In this document: in pieces, positions 32,981-41,456 of the stretch | Layout: each line of letters opens with the position of its first letter | How positions within the stretch are numbered: position 1 is the stretch's first letter | Assembly: GCA_038147495.1 (NCBI GenBank) | Contig: JAYQTT010000002.1 | Coordinates: 124,001 to 188,000 of the forward strand | Length of the DNA stretch: 64,000 nt | Direction of reading: 5' to 3' | Origin: MED-G116 sp038147495 | Lineage (GTDB): Bacteria > Pseudomonadota > Alphaproteobacteria > Puniceispirillales > Puniceispirillaceae | Position numbers and translations under genes: made by a program | Notes under the pieces: generated by a model | Told to the model about the DNA's origin: nothing | The model's input: the letters and a program-made list of their open reading frames with translations, nothing else | The model's database searches: none

Positions 32981-33724
32981 TTGATAAACCCCGCTGCAGA
33001 CTGGCCAATACATTGGGTTGAGAGTGCAACCTCATCTTCGGATTTGGTCCGTGAAGCCGCTGCTGATGGCGCCACTTCGGGCACCGGGTTTCTGGTTGGA
33101 GAACAAACGCAAGGTCGGGGGCGGCGCGGTGCCAATTGGTCATCTGCCAAGGGCGGTATGTATTACTCGCTGTTGCTCAAGCCGACATTCCCCGCAAAAG
33201 AATGGTTTGGGCTGGCTTTTGTTGCCAGTCTTGCCGTTCGCGAGGCCATAGCCGCTTGTCTTCCAAATGAGACGGTCGGTCTGAAATGGCCAAATGATGT
33301 TCTGATCAAAGGTAGAGGAAAGGTAAGCGGCATCCTGATAGAAGCGTCTGGTGACAATTTGATCATTGGCACGGGCGTCAATATAGCTCCGGTGACGCCA
33401 ATTGACGGAACCCGGCTTCCGGCGGCGGCCATTCAGGATTGCGGCTTAATTGACCTGACACCGCACCAGCTTGCCGAATCCTATCGTGATCGCCTTGCGC
33501 GTCGTTATGAGGATTATGTCCGCAATGGCTTTGATGATGTTCGCACTGAGTGGCTGGCATATTGCCTGCACAAAGGTGAGATGATGCGGGTGCATCTGTC
33601 GGATAAGACAATCACCGGAACATTTATTGACCTTGGGGTTGATGGCACAATGTATTTGCTTGCCGATGACGGCACCACGCACCATATCTCTACCGGAGAT
33701 GTTGAATTGATAGGGACAGTGTAA
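32981..33724 (+). CDS. birA: Biotin--[acetyl-CoA-carboxylase] ligase BirA (no HTH domain)
   Basis: BirA attaches biotin to carboxylase carrier domains. The 247-residue protein has the class I layout without the DNA-binding domain: STSSSDLVREAA-type N-terminus, the biotinyl-AMP motif GEQTQGRGRRGANW (about residues 40-53), LKWPNDVLI and GKVSGILIEA. The start is TTG at 32981, with AAAGGTGG ten bases upstream; no ATG lies nearby in frame. Its stop directly precedes the coaX ATG. Confidence 0.93.
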   Translation: MINPAADWPIHWVESATSSSDLVREAAADGATSGTGFLVGEQTQGRGRRGANWSSAKGGMYYSLLLKPTFPAKEWFGLAFVASLAVREAIAACLPNETVGLKWPNDVLIKGRGKVSGILIEASGDNLIIGTGVNIAPVTPIDGTRLPAAAIQDCGLIDLTPHQLAESYRDRLARRYEDYVRNGFDDVRTEWLAYCLHKGEMMRVHLSDKTITGTFIDLGVDGTMYLLADDGTTHHISTGDVELIGTV

Positions 33725-34501
33725 ATGCTCCTTGCTGTAGATATTGGCAACACCAATGTCGTCTGCGCTGTCTATGATGGCCAGAATCAGATTGCGCTGT
33801 GGCGTCTGCCTAGTGATGTCAAACAGGATCAGGCTTTTTATCAAAACAGCCTGACACAGCTGATTGAGGATTCCGGCAAATCCATTCATCTGGATGGCGC
33901 TATAATAGCCAGTGTTGTTCCCGCATTGACGCCGCTACTTGATGCCGCCGTGGCATCCGTCACGGGTGAGAAGGCGATGATTGTTGGTAGTGCTGACGTT
34001 GAACTGGGCATTGCCGTGAATATAGACAATCCCAAACAGGCAGGTGCTGACCGTCTGGTTAATGCAGTCGGTGCACAGGCGGCGCATGGTTTGCCCACCA
34101 TCGTGCTGGATTTTGGCACCGCGACAACGCTTGATCTCGTTGGTGAAAATGGCGCGTATGAAGGCGGTATTATTGCACCGGGGGTTAATCTCTCAATCGA
34201 AGCGCTTGAACGTGCGGCGGCACAATTACCGCGCCTTGAGGTGCGGTCATGGGATGCTGATCTGCCAATTTTAGGAAAAAATACGATTGCGGCGATGGAA
34301 TCCGGGGTGTTTTGGGGCTATGTATGCATGGTCGAGGGCTTACTAGAGCGCCTGCGTCGTCAATATGGCGCGACCCTACCGGCAATCGCCACTGGCGGGC
34401 TTGCGAGCCTGTTCAACGGCCATGTCAGCGGCATAACGACTGTCGATCCTGATTTGACCGTGAAAGGCCTCGTAGAAATATACGCCCGCAACAAGGGCTG
34501 A
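33725..34501 (+). CDS. coaX: Type III pantothenate kinase
   Basis: CoaX phosphorylates pantothenate, the first step of CoA synthesis. The 258-residue ASKHA-fold protein shows LLAVDIGNTNVVCAVYD at the N-terminus, the GADRLVNAVGA segment, the phosphate-2 motif LDFGTATTLDLV and the C-terminal ATGGLA. It starts directly after birA, consistent with the operon birA-coaX-rnj. Confidence 0.96.
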   Translation: MLLAVDIGNTNVVCAVYDGQNQIALWRLPSDVKQDQAFYQNSLTQLIEDSGKSIHLDGAIIASVVPALTPLLDAAVASVTGEKAMIVGSADVELGIAVNIDNPKQAGADRLVNAVGAQAAHGLPTIVLDFGTATTLDLVGENGAYEGGIIAPGVNLSIEALERAAAQLPRLEVRSWDADLPILGKNTIAAMESGVFWGYVCMVEGLLERLRRQYGATLPAIATGGLASLFNGHVSGITTVDPDLTVKGLVEIYARNKG

Positions 34502-34518
34502 TGGAAAACGGGAAGTAA

Positions 34519-36237
34519 ATGTATAAACAGGACGATCTGCTTTTTGTACCGCTGGGTGGTTCCGGCGAGATCGGCATGAATGCCAATCTGTATCACTATC
34601 AGGACAGCTGGCTGATGGTCGATCTTGGCATTTCCTTTCCGGATGAGAGCACGCCGGGAATTGACGTTATCTTGCCTGATCTCAGCTTTATCGAGCAGCG
34701 CCGTGACAAGCTGGCTGGCCTTGTTCTGACACACGGTCATGAAGACCATCTTGGCGCTATCCCCTATCTCTGGAACCGCCTTGGTTGTCCGGTTTATGGA
34801 AGTGCATTTACGCTGGCGCTGTTGCGGCGCAAACTTGCCGAATCGCGCTTTGACGACACGATACCATTGATCGAGCTGGGGATCGGTGCGGTTGAACAAA
34901 TTGGCGCATTTTCAGTGGAAATGGTGGGGCTTAATCACTCCATTCCTGATCCTGCTGCTCTTGCGATACGGACAGACGCCGGCACTGTTCTGCACACCGG
35001 TGACTGGAAATTTGACAAGACGCCGATGCTTGGCATCGATACCGATGCTGATCGTCTTGCCGAAATTGGCCGTGAAGGCGTGCTCGCTATGGTCGGGGAT
35101 TCGACCAATGCGATGGTGGAAGGGCGAACCGGTTCAGAAGCTGATGCGTGTGCCGGGCTGAAAGACGCCATAGCAAAGGCAACAGGACGCGTTGCGGTGA
35201 CTTGTTTTGCCAGCAATGTAGCCCGAATAGAATCCATCATCACCGCCGCTTTGGCGAATGATCGCTCGGTGGCGATTGTGGGACGGGCGCTGAACAGGGC
35301 GATTTCGGCTGCGCGTGAGGCAGGATATCTTCAGGATCTGCCCGATTTTGTGCCTGAGGGTGACATCGAGTTGGTGCCGCGCGAGCATCTGGTTGTGATC
35401 TGTACCGGAACCCAAGGGGAGCCGCGCGCCGCGATGGCGCGCATTGCCGCTGGCGCACATGAAACCGTCAGCCTTGATCCCGGCGACACGGTGATCTTTT
35501 CATCTCGGCAGATCCCCGGCAATGAGAACGCGATCAGCCGTATTCATGACATGCTGTTGCGCCGGAAGATCAATCTTGTGACTGACGAAGATGCACCGGT
35601 ACATGTGTCTGGCCACCCGTCCAGGGATGAGATGATCGAAATGTATGGTCTTGTCAGACCACAAATCGCGATTCCGGTGCATGGCACGGCGCGGCATCTT
35701 CTGGCGCATGCGGCTTTGGCAGAGAGTTGTCAGGTCGCACAGGCGATTATTCCTGACAACGGCTCGATGATTCGTCTAAATGGCCGAACCGATGGCGATG
35801 ATGGGAATTTCCGTGCAGAAGTGATTGACGATGTTCCAACCGGGGCATTGACGCATGAACGCGGATATATTCATGAATTGCAGTCCGATATGTTGCGCGC
35901 GCGCCGCCGGATGCTATGGAATGGTGCTGTGACTGCCAGCGTCGTCCTTAACCGGTCCGGTGCGTTGTGTGCTGTGCCCGTGGTATCACAAACAGGGATC
36001 AGCGACAAAGAAGCTGCCGAGGACTATATAGCCGCGGCAAGTGTGGCGATTGAGGATGCGTTGGCCGTGCTTGGGCGGCAGGCGCGCGGTAACGATGCCT
36101 CTGTTGAAGAGGTGGTCTCGCAGGCTGTGCGCCGCGTGGCAAAAAGCATGTTTGGCCTGCGGCCGATCGCGCATGTTCATATCTTGCGCCTCAGTCAGGA
36201 AGACCTTTCTGGCGGCGCACAGGGGATGATCGCATGA
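34519..36237 (+). CDS. rnj: Ribonuclease J
   Basis: RNase J is a metallo-beta-lactamase/beta-CASP nuclease with 5-prime exonuclease and endonuclease activity in RNA maturation and decay. The 572 residues start with LLFVPLGGSGEIGMNANLY. They contain the metal motif THGHEDHLGAIPY, SDPAALAI-like segments, GDWKFDKTP and the beta-CASP signature ICTGTQGEPRAAMARI with SSRQIPGNE. The C-terminal region follows. It overlaps mce by 4 bases. Its place after coaX is typical of alphaproteobacteria. Confidence 0.96.
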   Translation: MYKQDDLLFVPLGGSGEIGMNANLYHYQDSWLMVDLGISFPDESTPGIDVILPDLSFIEQRRDKLAGLVLTHGHEDHLGAIPYLWNRLGCPVYGSAFTLALLRRKLAESRFDDTIPLIELGIGAVEQIGAFSVEMVGLNHSIPDPAALAIRTDAGTVLHTGDWKFDKTPMLGIDTDADRLAEIGREGVLAMVGDSTNAMVEGRTGSEADACAGLKDAIAKATGRVAVTCFASNVARIESIITAALANDRSVAIVGRALNRAISAAREAGYLQDLPDFVPEGDIELVPREHLVVICTGTQGEPRAAMARIAAGAHETVSLDPGDTVIFSSRQIPGNENAISRIHDMLLRRKINLVTDEDAPVHVSGHPSRDEMIEMYGLVRPQIAIPVHGTARHLLAHAALAESCQVAQAIIPDNGSMIRLNGRTDGDDGNFRAEVIDDVPTGALTHERGYIHELQSDMLRARRRMLWNGAVTASVVLNRSGALCAVPVVSQTGISDKEAAEDYIAAASVAIEDALAVLGRQARGNDASVEEVVSQAVRRVAKSMFGLRPIAHVHILRLSQEDLSGGAQGMIA

Positions 36238-36644
36238 TTGGCAGAGTCAATCACATCGCTATCGCGGTGCCGGATGTGGCCGTTGCCGCAGCGCAATGGG
36301 CATCGATGCTTGGTGCAGAATGCAGCGCTGCACAGGATCTGCCAGAGCATGGTGTGCGCATCGTCTTTGTTACGGCACCCAATACCAAGGTTGAACTGAT
36401 GCAGCCGATTGGCGAGGCGTCACCCATTTCCGCGTTTCTGGCACGCAACCCTGATGGTGGGATGCATCATATTTGTTACGAGGTTGATGATATTATCGCG
36501 GCGCGTGACAAATTGATCGGCGAGGGGGCGCGCGTCCTTGGCGATGGACAGCCCAAGACGGGCGCGCATGGCAATCCGGTTTTGTTTCTGCATCCAAAGG
36601 ATTTTTGTGGCACGCTGATCGAACTCGAACTGGTTGGTGAGTAA
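36234..36644 (+). CDS. mce: Methylmalonyl-CoA epimerase
   Basis: This enzyme interconverts (R)- and (S)-methylmalonyl-CoA between propionyl-CoA carboxylase and mutase. The 136-residue VOC-fold protein has metal-ligand patterns NHIAIAVPD at the start, VELMQPIGE in the middle, GMHHICYEVDD and a closing GTLIELELV. ATGA overlap with rnj and a one-base overlap with the DUF1467 gene show tight coupling. Confidence 0.94.
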   Translation: MIGRVNHIAIAVPDVAVAAAQWASMLGAECSAAQDLPEHGVRIVFVTAPNTKVELMQPIGEASPISAFLARNPDGGMHHICYEVDDIIAARDKLIGEGARVLGDGQPKTGAHGNPVLFLHPKDFCGTLIELELVGE

Positions 36645-36886
36645 TGGATTTCGTCTCCGGGTTGGTGGTTTACATCCTGCTGTGGTGGTGGGTGTTTCTG
36701 ATGAGTCTTCCTTTTGGTGCAAGACCGCCTGAGGAACCGGAGCGCGGCCACGCGACATCTGCACCGGCAAGACCGATGTTGTGGCGCAAAGCACTTGTCA
36801 CCACGCTGGTAGCCGCTGTTTTGTTTGTCGTTGTTTATCTGATTATTGATTCGGGTGTGATTTCATTTCGGCCTGATCCGCAATAA
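36644..36886 (+). CDS. DUF1467-family small membrane protein
   Basis: An 80-residue protein with two hydrophobic helices (about 4-22 and 48-70) around a hydrophilic loop with RPPEEPERGH. The sequence fits DUF1467, a short alphaproteobacterial family of unknown function usually found directly after mce. It is the last gene of the birA-coaX-rnj-mce run. Confidence 0.85.
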   Translation: MDFVSGLVVYILLWWWVFLMSLPFGARPPEEPERGHATSAPARPMLWRKALVTTLVAAVLFVVVYLIIDSGVISFRPDPQ

Positions 36887-36986
36887 CCCTCAATAAAACG
36901 AGTCCGCGTTACCGCCACAAAAAATCGCCACACGCGAAAGGCTGCAAGGGTGCGGCCATATTTAAAATTAAGCCCAAAATGAAAAA

Positions 36987-37004
36987 GCAAGGCTAATGCC
37001 TTGC
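36987..37004. terminator. Perfect 7-bp hairpin downstream of the DUF1467 gene
   Basis: GCAAGGC and GCCTTGC flank loop TAAT. On the plus strand it is followed only by a mixed GATTTCTT; on the minus strand a run of five T follows. It is placed right to end the nuo/birA/mce transcript, but the weak plus-strand T tract leaves this uncertain. Confidence 0.4.
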
Positions 37005-37147
37005 GATTTCTTGCTCTCTCGCCCATTCGGCGGTGGAGACTCTCCCTAAACCCGGTTTTTCACAACCTGTTAACAATAACGTTACGCACGAATCATTCGT
37101 TTGTCGATACCAAATTAACCAAAATATTCAAAAAATACCCTTCGGAT

Positions 37148-37167
37148 GTTAGGAAAATTTTTCTAAC
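37148..37167. repeat. AT-rich near-perfect palindrome
   Basis: GTTAGGAAAATTTTTCTAAC matches its own reverse complement in 18 of 20 positions. It lies about 125 bases before the rpiB start and could be an operator or the core of a small hairpin. Confidence 0.4.
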
Positions 37168-37290
37168 GATTATCAGAGGCATCATAGAGACGTTCTTTTT
37201 CTGAAAAGTTATGCTAACAATCACCGCGCCGCGAGGCAGAAAGCGGGAACTGACCCGAGATGATCCAACTCCTTGATGCTGGAGGCATTG

Positions 37291-37764
37291 ATGAACGATC
37301 CCACAGACAACAACCAAGCGCATGATAAGACGATCATTCTTTCGTCCGATCATGCCGGTGTGAATTTGCGGGGCATGGTCGCAACGCATTTGACGGATTC
37401 AGGCTATAAAGTGCTGGATCTCGGACCTGCTGAGGGAGAGTCTGTGGACTATCCTGACTACGGCGAAAGGTTGGCAACGGCTATGAAAGGGGCGCCCGGT
37501 GCACATGGCATAGCCATTTGTGGCAGTGGCATTGGTATTTCAATCGCGGTGAACCGTTTTCCCTGGATTCGCGCAGCGCTTGTAAGTGACGAAGTCGCCG
37601 CGAGGCTGTGCCGCGAACATAATGATGCCAATGTTCTGGCGCTTGGCGAAAGACTGATTGCGCCTGAAACGGCGCTGGCTTGTGTCGATGTTTTCCTCTC
37701 TACCCCTTTTGAGGGAGGTCGGCATCAGAGACGCGTTGATAAATTGGGTGCACTTCCCATATAG
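37291..37764 (+). CDS. rpiB: Ribose-5-phosphate isomerase B
   Basis: RpiB interconverts ribose-5-phosphate and ribulose-5-phosphate in the pentose phosphate pathway. The 157 residues show ILSSDHAGVNLRG, LDLGPAEGESVDYPDYG and the active-site stretch ICGSGIGISIAVNR with the catalytic cysteine, then LGERLI. ATG 37291 follows GGAGG at 37281 and is better than the TTG at 37273. glyA follows 86 bases on, as commonly seen. Confidence 0.94.
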   Translation: MNDPTDNNQAHDKTIILSSDHAGVNLRGMVATHLTDSGYKVLDLGPAEGESVDYPDYGERLATAMKGAPGAHGIAICGSGIGISIAVNRFPWIRAALVSDEVAARLCREHNDANVLALGERLIAPETALACVDVFLSTPFEGGRHQRRVDKLGALPI

Positions 37765-37850
37765 GTGCGAGACCTTTTCTGCTGATCCCGAGGCAGCAGT
37801 GGCAAGTTATGCCGGTGTGAGAACCGGTTCGTTTAAGATGGAGACGTAAA

Positions 37851-39146
37851 ATGGACGACTTGAGACAGAGACACATCATGGACGGATTTTTTTCGGCAAC
37901 GCTGCATGAGAGCGATCCGGAAGTGGCCGCTGCCATAGATCATGAACTGGTTCGTCAACAAGACCAGATCGAAATGATTGCCTCGGAGAATATCGTTAGT
38001 ACGGCAGTGATGGAGGCACAGGGATCGGTATTTACCAATAAATATGCCGAAGGGTATTCCGGACGCCGTTATTATGGCGGTTGTGAATATATGGATGTTG
38101 TTGAAACGCTGGCCATTGAACGTGCAAAAAAGCTGTTCAAATGTAATTTTGTGAATGTGCAGCCTCATTCAGGGGCCCAGGCAAACCAAGCGGTGTTCCT
38201 TTCACTGTTGCAGCCGGGCGACACCATTCTTGGTATGTCGCTTGCCGCCGGTGGACATCTGACGCATGGTGCTGCGCCTAATTTGTCCGGCAAATGGTTC
38301 AATGCCGAACAATATGGTGTTGATGAGGCGACAGGTCAGATTGACTATGATGCGCTTCTGGCACAGGCAAAGGAATGTAAGCCGAAAATGATCCTTGCCG
38401 GAGGTTCGGCATATCCACGCACGCTCGATTTTGCCGCTTTCCGCCGGATTGCCGATGAGGTTGATGCCTATCTTATGGTCGATATGGCGCATATTTCGGG
38501 TCTGGTTGCAACAGGTGCGCATCCAAGCCCATTGCCGCACGCGCATGTTGTTACATCGACAACGCACAAGACGCTTCGTGCTGGTCGTGGCGGCATCATC
38601 CTCAGCAATGACGAAGCTTTGGGCAAGAAGATCAATTCGGCTGTCTTCCCCGGGCTTCAGGGCGGTCCTTTAATGCATGCCATTGCGGCCAAGGCGGTGG
38701 CTTTTGGCGAGGCGCTTCGTCCCGAGTTTGCTGAATATATCGATAATGTTGTTGCCAATGCGCGGGTGCTTTCCGAAACATTGATTGAACGTGGTGCTGC
38801 CATCGTGTCGGGTGGAACCGATACACATCTGACGCTTGTTGATTTGCGGCCAAAAGGGTTGACCGGCAATATCACCGAAGTCTCACTCGAACATGCGGGT
38901 ATTACCTGTAACAAGAACGGCATTCCGTTTGACCCACAGCCGCCGATGATCACATCTGGTGTGCGTCTTGGCACACCGGCTGGCACGACGCGTGGGTTCG
39001 GCCAGGACGAATTCATTCAGATCGGACATCTGATTGGAGATGTGCTTGATGGTCTTGCTGCTAATCCGGATGACAACAAGGCAACAGAGGCCCGCGTTCG
39101 CGAGAAGGTTCGGGCTCTATGTCAGGCTTTCCCAATCTATCAATAG
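37851..39146 (+). CDS. glyA: Serine hydroxymethyltransferase
   Basis: GlyA converts serine and tetrahydrofolate to glycine and methylene-THF, the main source of one-carbon units. The 431-residue PLP enzyme contains IEMIASENIVS, NKYAEGYSGRRYYGGCEYMD and the PLP-lysine motif TSTTHKTLRAGRGG with Lys at about 240. GGAG precedes the ATG. It stands upstream of nrdR and the riboflavin genes, a conserved alphaproteobacterial order. Confidence 0.97.
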   Translation: MDDLRQRHIMDGFFSATLHESDPEVAAAIDHELVRQQDQIEMIASENIVSTAVMEAQGSVFTNKYAEGYSGRRYYGGCEYMDVVETLAIERAKKLFKCNFVNVQPHSGAQANQAVFLSLLQPGDTILGMSLAAGGHLTHGAAPNLSGKWFNAEQYGVDEATGQIDYDALLAQAKECKPKMILAGGSAYPRTLDFAAFRRIADEVDAYLMVDMAHISGLVATGAHPSPLPHAHVVTSTTHKTLRAGRGGIILSNDEALGKKINSAVFPGLQGGPLMHAIAAKAVAFGEALRPEFAEYIDNVVANARVLSETLIERGAAIVSGGTDTHLTLVDLRPKGLTGNITEVSLEHAGITCNKNGIPFDPQPPMITSGVRLGTPAGTTRGFGQDEFIQIGHLIGDVLDGLAANPDDNKATEARVREKVRALCQAFPIYQ

Positions 39147-39191
39147 TGTGTACAATCCCGTCACCATCAACATATAGCGTGGCGCGGGAAC

Positions 39192-39644
39192 ATGATTTGT
39201 CCATTTTGTGGAAACGAGGAAACTCAGGTTAAGGACTCACGTCCAGCTGAAGACGGCGCTGCCATCAGGCGGCGCCGGCTTTGTGGAAAATGCGAGGCCC
39301 GTTTCACGACTTTTGAACGTGTGCAGCTTCGTGAGATCACCATTGTCAAACGCAGTGGCCGCCGCTCGGTTTTCGACCGTGACAAATTGGAACGTTCGTT
39401 CCAGATTGCATTGCGCAAACGCGACGTAAATCCCGACGATACGGCGCGGGTCATCAACGATATTGTTCGCAAGCTGGAGAGCTATGCAGACGCTGATGTG
39501 CCCTCAGAGCATGTTGGCGAGCTTGTCATGTCCGCTCTTTATGATTTGGATCAGGTTGCTTACGTCCGGTACGCATCTGTCTATCGAAATTTCCGCGAAG
39601 CAAAGGATTTTGAGGCTTTCGTGGAGAAAGAACTTGGTGAGTGA
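39192..39644 (+). CDS. nrdR: Transcriptional repressor NrdR
   Basis: NrdR is the ATP/dATP-sensing repressor of ribonucleotide reductase genes. The 150 residues have the zinc ribbon (cysteines 3, 6, 31 and 34) followed by the ATP-cone domain (VKRSGRRSVFDRDKLERSF). The length is standard. Its last bases overlap the GTG start of ribD. Confidence 0.97.
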   Translation: MICPFCGNEETQVKDSRPAEDGAAIRRRRLCGKCEARFTTFERVQLREITIVKRSGRRSVFDRDKLERSFQIALRKRDVNPDDTARVINDIVRKLESYADADVPSEHVGELVMSALYDLDQVAYVRYASVYRNFREAKDFEAFVEKELGE

Positions 39645-40404
39645 CCCCAGCCCCACGCGATCAGTGAACGCCGCTGATGACCAGAGATGGATGCGCGTTG
39701 CCATTGCCGAGGCGCGCCGCGCCGAGGGCCGCAGTGGTGCGAACCCGCCGGTTGGCTGCGCCATCATTTCACCTGAAAACCACCTTCTTGGTGTTGGCTG
39801 TACAGCGCCGGGTGGCAGACCGCACGCCGAAACCGAAGCGCTTTCCTTTTTAGCAGGCACAACAGCCGCCGGGGCGACCGCCTATGTCACGCTGGAGCCT
39901 TGTGCGCATCATGGCCAAACGCCGCCTTGCGCAGAGGCGCTTGTCGCGGCAGGTGTTGCCCGGGTGGTCATCGCGGTTCAAGATCCCGACCCGCGTGTCA
40001 ATGGCGGCGGTATCGCGATCCTGCAAGAGGCAGGCATTGTTGTTGATACAGGCGTGTGCGCTGATGAGGCCAGAAGGGTTATGGCCGGTTTTTTGACGCG
40101 CGTGACGCAGCAGCGGCCGTTTATCTCATGGAAGACGGCAACATCCCTTGATGGCATGATTGCCCTTGCTGATGGCAAAAAAAGGTGGTTGACCGGCCCT
40201 GATATGCGGCGTTTCGTGCATGAATTGCGAGGCCGTGCCGATGGGGTACTGTCGGCCATCGGGACGGTGTTGGCAGATGATCCTGCGTTTACCTGCCGCA
40301 ATCCCGGGCTGGAGGCAGACTCGCCTCACTGTTTTGTTCTTGATGGATCATTGCGAACCCCGGTTGATGCGGCGCTTGTCTCAACGACCCATGAAAGGGG
40401 GTGA
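39637..40404 (+). CDS. ribD: RibD deaminase domain plus start of reductase domain, frame broken
   Basis: RibD performs the deaminase and reductase steps of riboflavin synthesis. From the GTG at 39637 (GAGAAAG upstream, overlapping nrdR) this frame gives the complete deaminase domain with zinc motif HAETEAL at 63-69 and PCAHHGQTPPC at 88-98. The first part of the reductase domain (WKTATSLDGMIAL, LTGPDMRRFVHELR) follows. It stops at 40402-40404 within the reductase domain, straight after five G. The remainder is in the next frame, so a one-base loss in the G run is likely. Confidence 0.88.
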   Translation: MSDPSPTRSVNAADDQRWMRVAIAEARRAEGRSGANPPVGCAIISPENHLLGVGCTAPGGRPHAETEALSFLAGTTAAGATAYVTLEPCAHHGQTPPCAEALVAAGVARVVIAVQDPDPRVNGGGIAILQEAGIVVDTGVCADEARRVMAGFLTRVTQQRPFISWKTATSLDGMIALADGKKRWLTGPDMRRFVHELRGRADGVLSAIGTVLADDPAFTCRNPGLEADSPHCFVLDGSLRTPVDAALVSTTHERG

Positions 40405-40778
40405 CGCTTTTTTGCCGTGAGGATGCTCCGGCAGAACGGAAAAAGGCACTTACCGCTTGTGGCGTGGAGATTTGCGGCCTGCCGGTTGATGGTGCAGGGC
40501 GGTTAGACATCAATGCGGCCTTGCGGGTGATCGCCGATGCCGGGTGCAATCATTTGCTTGTTGAGGCAGGTGCAGGCCTTGGCAAGACGCTGTTCAAAGC
40601 TGATCTGGTAGACCGGATTATCTGGACGCAGAGTCAGCATATTCTTGGCGGCGATGCGATTCCAGCAATTGGCGGCCTTTCGATGCTGGCGTTACCGGAC
40701 AAGACACACTATATCCAGTGTGACAAAGGTGTGCTTGGTGATGATAGTTGGTGTGTGCTGGAACGACGGCACAGCTAG
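40401..40778 (+). CDS. ribD: RibD reductase domain, C-terminal part
   Basis: This 125-residue frame begins with a GTG overlapping the previous TGA and continues the RibD reductase domain: VTLFCRED, then DINAALRVIADAGCNHLLVEAGAGLGKTLF, the usual GG/EAG NADPH-binding part. A standalone product would lack the N-terminal half of the reductase fold. It is either a piece of one ribD split by an indel in the G run (40397-40401) or, less likely, made by coupled translation. Confidence 0.85.
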   Translation: MTLFCREDAPAERKKALTACGVEICGLPVDGAGRLDINAALRVIADAGCNHLLVEAGAGLGKTLFKADLVDRIIWTQSQHILGGDAIPAIGGLSMLALPDKTHYIQCDKGVLGDDSWCVLERRHS

Positions 40779-40832
40779 GCCCCGAAACGAGGTAGCGACA
40801 CTGCAGACGCTGCCCTAGCGGAAAAGATGGAT

Positions 40833-41444
40833 ATGTTCACAGGAATTGTGACGGCAAAGGGAACGATTATGTCTGTCACCGATCAGGGTGACAGGGTGCT
40901 TCGCATCGGATGTGGCTGGGATTGCAACGAAATAGCTATTGGTGCGTCAATCGCACATTCTGGTATCTGCCTTACTGTCATTTCGCGTGATGCAGACAGT
41001 TTTGAGGTTGCTGCCTCAGCAGAAACCATGCGTGTAACCACGCTGGGCCGCTGGCAGGAAGGTGATGAAATTAACCTTGAGCCTGCCCTTCGCCTCGGTG
41101 ATGAGCTTGGCGGACATATGGTCTCCGGCCATGTTGATGGTCTTGCAACAGTTGAATCAATCACCGCTGTTGGCGACAGCCATGAAGTCTGGTTCAATGC
41201 GCCATCGCCACTGGCGCGGTTCATTGCGCCCAAGGGCTCGATAACGCTTGACGGTGTGTCATTGACGGTCAATGCAGTTCGTGACACGTCTTTTTGTGTC
41301 AATATCATTGAGCATAGTTGGCTTGTGACAACGCTCGGAAAAATCGAGGTTGGACAACAACTCAATCTGGAAATAGATATGTTGGCGCGCTATGTTGCGC
41401 GATTGGCAGAATTTGATGTATCCGCCGCGGGCGGTGACTCCTGA
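40833..41444 (+). CDS. ribE: Riboflavin synthase (alpha chain)
   Basis: This enzyme converts two 6,7-dimethyl-8-ribityllumazine molecules to riboflavin. The 203-residue protein has two lumazine-binding barrels, starting MFTGIVTAKG and, in the second half, HVDGLATV after GGHMVSG. The ATG at 40833 is preferred to 40827, since the family begins MFTGI and GGAAAAG is then well spaced. It follows ribD by about 55 bases. Confidence 0.95.
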   Translation: MFTGIVTAKGTIMSVTDQGDRVLRIGCGWDCNEIAIGASIAHSGICLTVISRDADSFEVAASAETMRVTTLGRWQEGDEINLEPALRLGDELGGHMVSGHVDGLATVESITAVGDSHEVWFNAPSPLARFIAPKGSITLDGVSLTVNAVRDTSFCVNIIEHSWLVTTLGKIEVGQQLNLEIDMLARYVARLAEFDVSAAGGDS

Positions 41445-41456
41445 GGGCGTGAACTT

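Larger units (their letters stand above)
36887..37290. other. AT-rich intergenic region before rpiB
   Basis: About 400 bases without a supportable gene. It holds a perfect hairpin (36987-37004), an AT-rich palindrome (37148-37167) and short A/T runs. A promoter for rpiB-glyA must lie here, but I cannot choose a -35/-10 pair. Confidence 0.5.
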
